Shown here: piece after piece, positions 1 through 5,843 of the stretch | Position numbering within the stretch: the first letter of the stretch is position 1 | Layout of the letters: each line of letters opens with the position of its first letter | Source: Planctomycetaceae bacterium UBA4655 | Lineage (GTDB): Bacteria; Planctomycetota; Planctomycetia; Pirellulales; UBA1268 | Reading direction: 5' to 3' | Length of the DNA: 6,093 nucleotides | Assembly: GCA_002405515.1 (NCBI GenBank) | Contig: DHLZ01000203.1 | Span: 1-6,093, forward strand | Notes under the pieces: generated by a model | The model's input: the letters and a program-made list of their open reading frames with translations, nothing else | Databases searched by the model: none | Told to the model about the DNA's origin: nothing | Translations under genes and position numbers: made by a program

Positions 1-94
1 CTCCTGCAATCCTCCGGTTTGCGTCGTATGCTACGCATCCGGGCTTCACATCCCTGCGTAGCGTCCTGCCTCCGGCAGGACCGCCGGGTAAGGC
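1..94. repeat. Direct repeat, copy 1 (degenerate hairpin array)
   Basis: This stretch is repeated at 141-234 with an exact offset of 140 bases. I count 88 of 94 identical positions; the differences are at 10, 24, 27, 57, 59 and 86. One hairpin is intact: TCCTGCC (64-70) and GGCAGGA (74-80) around loop TCC. Three others that are perfect in copy 2 are damaged here, by T10 in the first stem, T27 in the second and C57/T59 in the third. No compensating change restores pairing. The copy starts at or before base 1, so its true left edge is unseen. I see no gene in it and do not recognise the repeat family. Confidence 0.85.
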
Positions 95-119
95 GAAGTG
101 CATGATGCTTGGTCGTTCC

Positions 120-254
120 CAGGCCATCCTGGCCTGCGAACTCCTGCAAACCTCCGGTTTGCGACGGATGCTACGCATCCGGGCTTCACATCCCTGTGAA
201 GCGTCCTGCCTCCGGCAGGACCGCCTGGTAAGGCCTGTTCTGCTGGTTGGCCTT
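120..254. other. Packed stem-loop array, possible structured element
   Basis: This is the full extent of the hairpin cluster around repeat copy 2. It begins with CAGGCCA (120-126), loop TCC (127-129), TGGCCTG (130-136), continues through the four hairpins of 146-220, and ends with AAGGCC (230-235) and GGCCTT (249-254) around a 13-base loop. On the minus strand the five short loops read GGA, GGA, GTA, GGGA and GGA. Those are GNA triloops or a GNRA tetraloop, known as stable loop classes, which suggests the minus strand is the folded one. I saw no clear promoter for a transcript. Alternatives are a noncoding RNA, a REP-like element, a recombination site or a selfish repeat. Confidence 0.6.
141..234. 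repeat. Direct repeat, copy 2 (intact hairpin array)
   Basis: Second copy of the repeat at 1-94. All four hairpins are perfect here and almost touch. Hairpin 1 is 146-162 (GCAAACC, loop TCC, GGTTTGC). Hairpin 2 is 165-181 (CGGATGC, loop TAC, GCATCCG). Hairpin 3 is 183-202 (GCTTCACA, loop TCCC, TGTGAAGC). Hairpin 4 is 204-220 (TCCTGCC, loop TCC, GGCAGGA). Only one or two bases separate neighbours, so 71 of 75 bases in 146-220 belong to stem-loops. This regularity argues for a folded RNA or single-stranded DNA element rather than coding sequence. Its function is unknown. Confidence 0.85.
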
Positions 255-276
255 CCAACGCGAAGAAGCCACTCGC

Positions 277-436
277 TCCGGAAGCCCGAGGCGCGAGCCG
301 AGAGGAGCGTTGAGGTGGCCCCGCAAACCGGGATGTTTTTTCATCCCGACCGGTGCGGAGGGTTTTGGGCGAACGTAAAGTTGACCCACGGCGCAAGCCT
401 CGACTCCCCGCTCGGCTTGCCCCTCGGGCTTCCGGA
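277..436. repeat. Long imperfect inverted repeat with nested hairpins
   Basis: TCCGGAAGCCCGAGG at 277-291 has its exact reverse complement at 422-436. The pairing continues imperfectly inward for roughly 20-25 more bases on each side. Between the arms lie further hairpins: CGGGATG (329-335), six-T loop, CATCCCG (342-348); and GCAAGCC (393-399) with GGCTTGC (414-420). CAACGC (256-261) can also pair with GCGTTG (307-312), an alternative that overlaps the left arm. A shorter third copy of the arm, CTCGGGCTTCCG, lies at 470-481. No open reading frame here looks coding, so I read it as a structured intergenic element of unknown role. Confidence 0.6.
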
Positions 437-462
437 ATTTTCAGACACGTTCTGCGGGGAAA

Positions 463-494
463 CCTGCGGCTCGGGCTTCCGTGAGTGCCGCAGG
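463..494 (+). promoter_or_regulatory. Leader stem-loop upstream of the HugZ-like gene
   Basis: CCTGCGGC (463-470) pairs perfectly with GCCGCAGG (487-494) around a 16-base loop. The loop contains the possible GTG start at 481, and the hairpin ends 16 bases before the preferred ATG at 511. If transcribed, it would sit in the 5' leader and could affect translation. It could equally be the right edge of the hairpin-rich repeat region, since its loop carries a copy of the CGGGCTTCC motif found in the inverted repeat. Regulatory function is inference only. Confidence 0.35.
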
Positions 495-510
495 GTATGC
501 TCATGCGTCC

Positions 511-993
511 ATGAAAGACTCGGTCTGCGACATCCTCCGCCAACTGCTCGTCGAACGGTCGCTCGCCGCGGTCGGCACGCTCCACGAGGGGCGGCCGTTC
601 GTCTCGATGGTGCCCTTCGCGGCGCATCTCGACGCGGGCCGGCTGCGGTTTGTCGTGCATGTGAGCCGGCTCGCGGCCCACACCCGCGACATGCATGTGT
701 CGCCTGAGGTCTGCCTCATGGTCACGGCCGCGGAGTCGGAGGAGACGCCGCCGCAGGCGGTCGCCCGGGTGTCGATTCCCGCCGTCGCGGAGTTCGTGCC
801 TTCGGAGCATCCCGACCACGCCGCCCTGAAGGCCGCCTACCTCGCGAAGTTCCCCGATTCCTCGATGCTCTTCCAGCTGGGCGACTTCTCGATCGTCGCG
901 ATCGAGCCGACGTCGGCCCGGCTCGTCGCCGGCTTCGCCCGCGCGATGACGCTGCCACCGGAGAAGCTGGCGGAAGCGATCGCCGAACGATGA
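511..993 (+). CDS. PNPOx/HugZ-like FMN-binding split-barrel protein
   Basis: Encodes a 160-residue protein resembling the pyridoxamine 5'-phosphate oxidase-like and HugZ family of flavin- or heme-binding split barrels. Visible signatures are the N-terminal strand pair with a G-R-P-F-V-S-M-V-P-F core (27-36), the SRLAAHTRDM segment (52-61), which resembles the FMN-phosphate-contacting region of the family, a YLAKFPDS helix (110-117), GDF (124-126) and VAGFARA near the C-terminus (139-145). It lacks room for the C-terminal DUF2470 domain of longer HugZ proteins, so heme degradation is not assured and the substrate is unknown. No signal peptide is seen, so it is probably cytoplasmic. I chose ATG 511 over in-frame GTG 481 because the ten extra codons have low third-position GC and overlap the upstream repeat. 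No good Shine-Dalgarno supports either start. The gene converges with the next one. Confidence 0.85.
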   Translation: MKDSVCDILRQLLVERSLAAVGTLHEGRPFVSMVPFAAHLDAGRLRFVVHVSRLAAHTRDMHVSPEVCLMVTAAESEETPPQAVARVSIPAVAEFVPSEHPDHAALKAAYLAKFPDSSMLFQLGDFSIVAIEPTSARLVAGFARAMTLPPEKLAEAIAER

Positions 994-1016
994 CCCGCCT
1001 GATCCGTTTCGATGGT

Positions 1017-1039
1017 CCTCGAGCTACTTTTGCTCGAAG
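1017..1039. terminator. Possible bidirectional stem-loop between convergent genes
   Basis: TCGAGC (1019-1024) pairs with GCTCGA (1032-1037) around a seven-base loop, TACTTTT. One outer pair adds after a C/A mismatch. It lies in the 47-base gap between two convergent genes, where a shared terminator is expected. The stem is short and lacks a following T-run on either strand, so it is a weak intrinsic terminator at best. Confidence 0.3.
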
Positions 1040-1040
1040 G

Positions 1041-2414
1041 CTAGCGATCCGCCGCCGGGGCCGCGGATGAGTGGATTCCCTCGACCGCGGCCAGTTCACG
1101 GTCGATGGCCTCCGCCATGAGCAACAACGCTCGCGAGGACCATCGCTTCTGGCCCGTCGGCTCCGTGTTTGAGCCGAAGCATGCCACGATCGTCCCGTGC
1201 CCGGGATGCACCCACAGCATCTGCCCCGAGTGGCCTTGGTGGACGATCGCTCCATCCTTGGAATACGAATGGTTGTGGTAGTGGTAGTCCCGCATGATGA
1301 GCAGGCCCTTGCCGGAGGTATTCTCCTGGAGCCATGCTTCGGCGAATACCCGCGTGCCATCGGGCGCGACGCCGCGGTTGGCCCAGATCGTGCCGTAGCG
1401 GGCCAGGTCGCGGAGCGTCGAGCACAGCCCTCCGCCGGCGAAAGGCACGCCGTGGCGATCGACGCTCACCGCGGCGTCGGCCACGGCGCCGATATGCCGC
1501 CAGATACTCTCCTCGAAGTACTGCGGCAGCGGCCGGCCGCTCTGCTTTTCTATGATCCATGCCAGCGCCTGGCTGTTGGACGAGGTGTACCGCACCTTCT
1601 GCGCCGCCTCGTCGGAAGGCCTCGGCTGCCGCTCGATGGCGAGCATCAATTGCTTCACGCCGCCCGGCCACTGGCCGTCGTCGGCGAACCAGCCGATCGC
1701 CCGTCCCCACTTCCAGAATGGCGCCCCCGGGGCGGTGTAATTGGCCTCGTTCATGTCCACGTCGGCGTCCATGTCGGCCACCTCCTGCACGGTGAAGCTC
1801 CCGTAGCCCTTGCCCGTCAGTTCCGGCACGTAGTCCTCCACCTTCCGGGTGAGGTCGAGTTTGCCCTCCATCACGAGCTTGCCCATCAGCATGTTCAGCG
1901 CCGACTTTGAAATGCTCATCCAGTGGTGCCGCTGGGCGGGGTCCATGCCGGGGTAGTCCTCAAAGACGATCTTGCCGTGCCGGACGACGATGATGCCCTG
2001 GCCGTTGCAGAGATCGAACACCTGCCGGGCCGCCAGCGGCACGTCGCGGTGCGGAAACGTCTCGTCGGGGATGGTGACCTGCGTCCGCACGAGCAAGTCC
2101 GGCCGGCGGTCACTGCCGAACATCCACACCGGACCGCCGCCCCGGCCGATTCCCGTGCACGGCACCACGCGATCGAGGTGCAGCAGCGCGTAGATTCGCA
2201 TCCAACCGTCGTGAAACCAGGTATCGAGCGTCAGGCCTGCCGGCCGCTGCAGCATTCCGGCGGCATACCCGCCGGCGAACAGGCCTTCGCGTGGGGCCGT
2301 GCCGGGTTCGATTGCGTCCCACCGCAACGGCGGCGGAGACTCCTGGGCCGATGCTGGCGCATCCGCGGCGGCGGCGACGGAAACCGCGAGGAGCAGAAGA
2401 CAGAGCGTCATCAT
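1041..2414 (-). CDS. Exported serine hydrolase, beta-lactamase/NylB-type fold
   Basis: Encodes 457 residues of the class C beta-lactamase-like serine hydrolase superfamily (COG1680; relatives include esterase EstB and 6-aminohexanoate-dimer hydrolase NylB). Residues 1 to about 23 are a hydrophobic, alanine-rich signal peptide, though with no basic residue at its start, so the mature enzyme is probably periplasmic. The fold begins near 138 (G-Q-G-I-I-V-V-R-H-G-K). Catalytic motif SxxK is S167-I-S-K170; the second motif is Y276-T-S-S-N280; HSG at 395-397, within GHSGQ, probably replaces the KTG motif of true beta-lactamases. The first ~130 residues are an N-terminal extension I cannot assign. 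Hydrolysis of an ester, amide or peptide bond is the family role; the substrate is unknown and antibiotic resistance should not be assumed. The start is supported by GGAGG five bases upstream; a second ATG follows immediately. Confidence 0.88.
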   Translation of the reverse strand: MMTLCLLLLAVSVAAAADAPASAQESPPPLRWDAIEPGTAPREGLFAGGYAAGMLQRPAGLTLDTWFHDGWMRIYALLHLDRVVPCTGIGRGGGPVWMFGSDRRPDLLVRTQVTIPDETFPHRDVPLAARQVFDLCNGQGIIVVRHGKIVFEDYPGMDPAQRHHWMSISKSALNMLMGKLVMEGKLDLTRKVEDYVPELTGKGYGSFTVQEVADMDADVDMNEANYTAPGAPFWKWGRAIGWFADDGQWPGGVKQLMLAIERQPRPSDEAAQKVRYTSSNSQALAWIIEKQSGRPLPQYFEESIWRHIGAVADAAVSVDRHGVPFAGGGLCSTLRDLARYGTIWANRGVAPDGTRVFAEAWLQENTSGKGLLIMRDYHYHNHSYSKDGAIVHQGHSGQMLWVHPGHGTIVACFGSNTEPTGQKRWSSRALLLMAEAIDRELAAVEGIHSSAAPAADR

Positions 2415-2419
2415 GGAGA

Positions 2420-2424
2420 CCTCC
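2420..2424 (-). promoter_or_regulatory. Shine-Dalgarno site of the serine hydrolase
   Basis: The minus strand reads GGAGG here, five bases before the first ATG (2414-2412) and eight before the second (2411-2409). It is the clearest ribosome binding site in the window and fixes the start to this Met-Met pair. It cannot decide between the two ATGs. Confidence 0.75.
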
Positions 2425-2604
2425 GGAATCGTGATGAATGCCGGGCGACGCGGGCTGCTCGCGGCCCAGCGCCGTCATCCGGGCGATTGTGCCATGGCCG
2501 CGACGCGGCTGCCATGGGGAGGTGGCGGGCAGTTGGCTGGCCAACGATCGTGCCGCACCCGCCGCGAGGCCCACGGCCGTGCCGCGCGGTGACCAAGCAC
2601 TGCC

Positions 2605-2632
2605 TTTCATCACGAACCACGGCTTTTATACT
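2605..2632 (+). promoter_or_regulatory. Possible sigma-70-like promoter of the heme protein gene
   Basis: TATACT at 2627-2632 matches five of six bases of the TATAAT consensus and sits in a locally AT-rich patch of otherwise very GC-rich DNA. A weak -35, TTTCAT (2605-2610), lies 16 bases upstream. Transcription would start near 2640, leaving a leader of about 55 bases before ATG 2696. The -10 is good, the -35 poor. Confidence 0.42.
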
Positions 2633-2682
2633 ATTCGTCTGTTCCCCGCCGATATATGTTTCGGCTGTTCCCCGCCGTCCGC

Positions 2683-2686
2683 AGGA
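2683..2686 (+). promoter_or_regulatory. Weak ribosome binding site supporting ATG 2696
   Basis: AGGA followed by nine bases and then the ATG at 2696-2698. The spacing is at the long end but usable. It favours this internal start over in-frame starts further upstream, the first of which is at 2438. Confidence 0.45.
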
Positions 2687-2695
2687 AACCTCCCG

Positions 2696-5600
2696 ATGAT
2701 CACTGCCTCGCCCACGGCCTCCACGTTCCGGGAGCGTGGTCGCCCGCTGCCTGCGTTCATCTTGATCGCGGTCATCGCCGCCGGCTCGACCAGCCGCGGG
2801 GAAATCCCCCGGCCCGACGACGCACCGCAGCCGCTCGCGCCGGCCGCGTCGCGGCAGACCTTCCGCCTGCCCGCCGGCCTGTCCGTCGAACTGATCGCCG
2901 CCGAACCGCTCATCAACGAGCCCTCGGGCGTGTGCTGGGATGCCCGCGGCCGGCTCTTCGTCTCCGAACTCCACGGCTACAACCTGGAAGGGCAGTTCGA
3001 CATCGAGGAACTGAACAAGTCCGGCCGGCTGGACACGCAGGTCCGCCGGATCACCGCCGGTCCGGAGGCCAAGGCAAAAGCCGCCGCGGCGACCTACGGC
3101 ACCGTCAAGCTGCTTGCCGATACCGACGGCGACGGCCGCATGGACAAGGCGACCGTGTTTGCCGACCGGCTGCCGGGCTGCTACGGCATCTGCCCCGCCC
3201 GCGACGGCATCATCGCCGTCGCCGCCCCGCAGATCATCTTTTTGGCCGATCGCGACGGCGACGGCGTGGCCGAGATTCGCGAGGTGCTCTTTGAAGGGCT
3301 CCCGACCGGCATTTTCGAGCGCGGCGTCAGTCAGCCGCAGTGGGGGCACGACGATTGGATCTATGCCGGAGCCAGCGGAGCCGGTGGCGGGCGGATCACC
3401 GGGCCCCGGCTCGCGGCGCCGGTCGATCTCCCCATGTGCGACTTTCGCTTCAAGGCCGACGGCTCGGCCATCGAACCCCTGGTGGGCTTCACCCAGACCT
3501 TCGGCCTCACGTTCACCGACCGCGGCGAGAAGCTCGTCATCAACACGACGACGCCCGTGATCCTCTCGGCCCCCGTCCCCTGGCAGGCGTTGGTCCGCAA
3601 CCCCGACTATGCGCTCGGCTCCGTCCAGCGCAAGGCCACCCGCGACGAACGCGCCTACCCCACCAGCCGCCCGCATCCCTGGCGGACCAAGCGGGCCGAG
3701 AACGCCGAGTTTGCCGAGTTCTACCGGCAGCGGTACGGGGTCGCGGAATCGGCCGCCAGCGGCTACTTCACCTCGTTATGCGGCCCGTTGTTCTACGACG
3801 ACACGGCACTTCCCGGCCTGGCCGGCCAATGCTTCGCCTGCGAGCCGTCGCAGAACATCATCACCCGCGGGGCGCTCGTCCGTGACAACGGGACCATGAA
3901 GTTCACCCGCATCCCCGCCGAGGCGGAAAGCGAGTTCTTCACGTCGACGGACGTCTGGTTCCATGCCATCGCCCTGGCCCATGCCCCGGACGGCGGCATG
4001 GCCGTCGTGGACTTTTACCGCGAGATCATCGAGGACTACTCGGCGATTCCGCGTTACTTGCAGCAGCAGTATGAACTCGACCACGGCAAGGACCGCGGGC
4101 GGATCTGGAAGATCGTGCCCGAGAAGCGGGCCGCGCAGGCCGCGGCCGACATGAGCGGGCTGGACACGCCGGCCCTCGTGCAGGAACTGGCGAGCGAGCG
4201 GTTCTGGCGCCGGCAGACCGCCCGCCGGCTGCTCGTGGAACGTGGCGATGTCGCGGCTGCGGTGCCCTCCATCCGCCGCCTGATCACGCCGACGGCGGTT
4301 CGCACCACGGCCATCAACGCCCTCCGCACGCTCGAATCCCTGGGCATGGCGGCTCCGCAGGACATTCGCGTCGGCCTCCGGCATCCCGACGCCGCGGTCC
4401 GGATCCACGCCGTGGCCATCGCCGAGCCGCAGCTTGCGGACCCGGAGCTCCGCGCGGCGGTCTTCGCCTTGGTGGAGGATCCCGACGCCGACGTGATGCG
4501 GCGGGTGGCGATCGCCGTGGGGGGCCTGAACGACCCGCAGGTGCTCGACACGCTGGCGGCAATCGCCCGGCGTGCGGGCGACGTGCCCTGGATGGACGCG
4601 GCGGTGATGACGGGGCTCACGGGCCGTGCCGGTCGGATGCTCGACACCTTGCTGTCGCAGCCGGCCTCGATCGGCAAGGCAGATGCGCTCGTGGGCCCGC
4701 TGGCCACGGCCATCGCCGCCCGCCGCGCCCCCGACGAGTTCGCGGCGGCGATCGCGGCGCTGGGCCGGTGTTCTGACGCGTCGTTGCGGAAAGCGGCCTG
4801 GCAGGGCCTGCGGAACGCGTTCAACGCGCCCGTGGCGGTGAGTCTCGAGCCGGCGACGGTGGCGGCCGTTCGGGCGGCGGCGGAAGGCGCCGACCCCGTC
4901 ATCGCCGCGGCCGCCCGCGATCTGGTGCGGCTGATGAAGCTCGAGACCGCCGCTGAACGCGAGCGGCGGATCGCGGGTCTCACGACGCGGGTCGGAGAAC
5001 CCCTTGCGGAGCCCGAGTCACGGCTGGCGGCCGTGCGGGAGCTCGCCTCCGAAAACGACCCCGCCGTCACGGCGGCCCTGATCCGCAGCTTCGAGGCGGC
5101 CACGCCGGTCGTCCGCGAGGCGATTCTGGAGGCCTGTTTCGCCCGCACCGACCGGCTGGCGGCCGTGGTCGACGCCCTGGAGGCGGGAGCCCTCCCGGCG
5201 TCGGCGTGCACGGCCATGCAGCGGGCGGCACTCGAGCGGCATCCCGACGCGACGCTCGCCCGGCGAGCCCACACCCAATTCGCCAAGCTGGTGGCGAACA
5301 TCGACGGACAGATCGCCGAGTATTCGCAGGCCCTGGCCAACCCGCGGGATCGGGTCCGCGGCGCGGCGCTCTACAAACAACACTGCGGCGTCTGCCATCA
5401 GGCCCATGGAGTCGGCGTCGTGGTTGGGCCGTCGTTGACGGCGGAGGCACAGCAGCCCGAGCAAACCCTGCTGTTGTCGATTCTCGCCCCCAGCGCGCAG
5501 ATTTCGGGCGGATATACCTCGTACACACTGGTGACCACCGGCGGTCAGGTGTTCACGGGCCTGCTGGCGGCCGAGACGGCCTCCAGCGTGACGCTCAAAC

Positions 5601-5803
5601 AACAGGAGGGAAAGACGCAGACGGTGCTCCGGAAGGACATCGACGACCTCTCTGCCAGCGAGGTGTCGCTGATGCCGAATTCGCTCGCCAGGGTCCTCTC
5701 TCCCCAGGATGTCGCCGATATTCTGGGCTGGCTCCGCAGCCCCGCGCCGGGCGATGCGGCTCCGCAGGCTCCCCCGACAGACCGGTCGGGAGTCAAGCCA
5801 TGA
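2696..5803 (+). CDS. Membrane-bound dehydrogenase-like, HEAT-repeat, cytochrome c fusion
   Basis: Encodes a 1035-residue exported protein of the Planctomycetes/Verrucomicrobia type that joins a putative membrane-bound dehydrogenase domain (TIGR02604-like) to a putative heme domain (TIGR02603-like). An N-terminal signal or anchor has arginines at 12-16 and a hydrophobic stretch at 17-30. Residues ~55-475 form the propeller-like dehydrogenase domain, with two Asp-rich, calcium-loop-like turns (142-150, 185-193) and the family motifs GYFTS, STDVWFHAIALAHAPDGG, VVDFYREIIE and DRGRIWKI. Residues ~485-870 are alanine-rich helical repeats resembling HEAT/ARM. The heme domain (~886-1016) has CGVCH at 897-901 (bases 5384-5398), C897 and C900 binding heme covalently and H901 axial; M993 in SLMP is the likely second ligand. 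The likely role is periplasmic substrate oxidation with electron transfer to heme; the substrate is unknown. ATG 2696 is chosen because it directly precedes the signal peptide; the longer frame from 2438 adds 86 unsupported residues and crosses the promoter. Confidence 0.93.
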   Translation: MITASPTASTFRERGRPLPAFILIAVIAAGSTSRGEIPRPDDAPQPLAPAASRQTFRLPAGLSVELIAAEPLINEPSGVCWDARGRLFVSELHGYNLEGQFDIEELNKSGRLDTQVRRITAGPEAKAKAAAATYGTVKLLADTDGDGRMDKATVFADRLPGCYGICPARDGIIAVAAPQIIFLADRDGDGVAEIREVLFEGLPTGIFERGVSQPQWGHDDWIYAGASGAGGGRITGPRLAAPVDLPMCDFRFKADGSAIEPLVGFTQTFGLTFTDRGEKLVINTTTPVILSAPVPWQALVRNPDYALGSVQRKATRDERAYPTSRPHPWRTKRAENAEFAEFYRQRYGVAESAASGYFTSLCGPLFYDDTALPGLAGQCFACEPSQNIITRGALVRDNGTMKFTRIPAEAESEFFTSTDVWFHAIALAHAPDGGMAVVDFYREIIEDYSAIPRYLQQQYELDHGKDRGRIWKIVPEKRAAQAAADMSGLDTPALVQELASERFWRRQTARRLLVERGDVAAAVPSIRRLITPTAVRTTAINALRTLESLGMAAPQDIRVGLRHPDAAVRIHAVAIAEPQLADPELRAAVFALVEDPDADVMRRVAIAVGGLNDPQVLDTLAAIARRAGDVPWMDAAVMTGLTGRAGRMLDTLLSQPASIGKADALVGPLATAIAARRAPDEFAAAIAALGRCSDASLRKAAWQGLRNAFNAPVAVSLEPATVAAVRAAAEGADPVIAAAARDLVRLMKLETAAERERRIAGLTTRVGEPLAEPESRLAAVRELASENDPAVTAALIRSFEAATPVVREAILEACFARTDRLAAVVDALEAGALPASACTAMQRAALERHPDATLARRAHTQFAKLVANIDGQIAEYSQALANPRDRVRGAALYKQHCGVCHQAHGVGVVVGPSLTAEAQQPEQTLLLSILAPSAQISGGYTSYTLVTTGGQVFTGLLAAETASSVTLKQQEGKTQTVLRKDIDDLSASEVSLMPNSLARVLSPQDVADILGWLRSPAPGDAAPQAPPTDRSGVKP

Positions 5804-5805
5804 GG

Positions 5806-5843
5806 CCGGCCGACGGCGACCACGGGTGAGCCGGGGCGGCCGG
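5806..5843 (+). terminator. GC-rich stem-loop after the heme protein gene
   Basis: CCGGCCG (5806-5812) pairs with CGGCCGG (5837-5843), and inside it CGGC (5814-5817) pairs with GCCG (5830-5833) around a 12-base loop. It begins two bases after the stop codon, where a transcript end is expected. There is no T-run after the stem, so it may stabilise the 3' end or assist termination rather than act as a classical intrinsic terminator. Confidence 0.35.

Larger units (their letters stand above)
2415..2695. other. Divergent intergenic region with two palindromes
   Basis: This 281-base gap separates the minus-strand hydrolase from the plus-strand heme protein, so it should hold both promoters. Two symmetrical sequences stand out. 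The first is 2492-2517: CCATGG (2492-2497) plus CCGC (2498-2501), loop GAC, then GCGG (2505-2508), a CTG bulge and CCATGG (2512-2517). The second is 2532-2545: GTTGGC and GCCAAC around TG. Either could be an operator or a leader hairpin. The right part, 2605-2660, is clearly less GC-rich than its surroundings, as expected of a promoter. I found no convincing -10 for the hydrolase. Confidence 0.5.

Noticed and set aside
1..234. CRISPR array
   Set aside because: Only two ~94-bp repeats with internal hairpins, no regular 25-40 base repeats and spacers, and no cas genes in the window.
481..510. GTG start for the HugZ-like gene
   Set aside because: The ten codons have low third-position GC, the GTG lies in a hairpin loop and at the end of a repeated 12-mer; still possible, as no good ribosome site marks either start.
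102..707. Plus-strand frame of 201 residues
   Set aside because: It overlaps the HugZ-like gene in another frame, shows no recognisable domain, and covers the inverted-repeat element.
46..819. Minus-strand frame of 257 residues
   Set aside because: It runs through the hairpin repeats and antisense to the HugZ-like gene; its Arg-rich composition is that of a shadow of GC-rich coding DNA.
1041..2414. Antibiotic-resistance beta-lactamase
   Set aside because: The SxxK fold is shared with esterases and amidases; the KTG motif is absent, with HSG instead, so resistance is not supported.
2438..2695. 86-residue N-terminal extension of the heme protein
   Set aside because: It would place a signal peptide in the middle of the protein, crosses the likely promoter, and has no family similarity; ATG 2696 is preferred.
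2411..3676. Long minus-strand frame of 421 residues
   Set aside because: Antisense to the first third of the heme protein, low-complexity Gly/Asp/Arg-rich, and overlapping the hydrolase start; typical shadow of high third-position GC.
4054..5340. Long minus-strand frame of 428 residues
   Set aside because: Antisense to the HEAT region of the heme protein, dominated by Ala, Arg and Ser, with no domain pattern.
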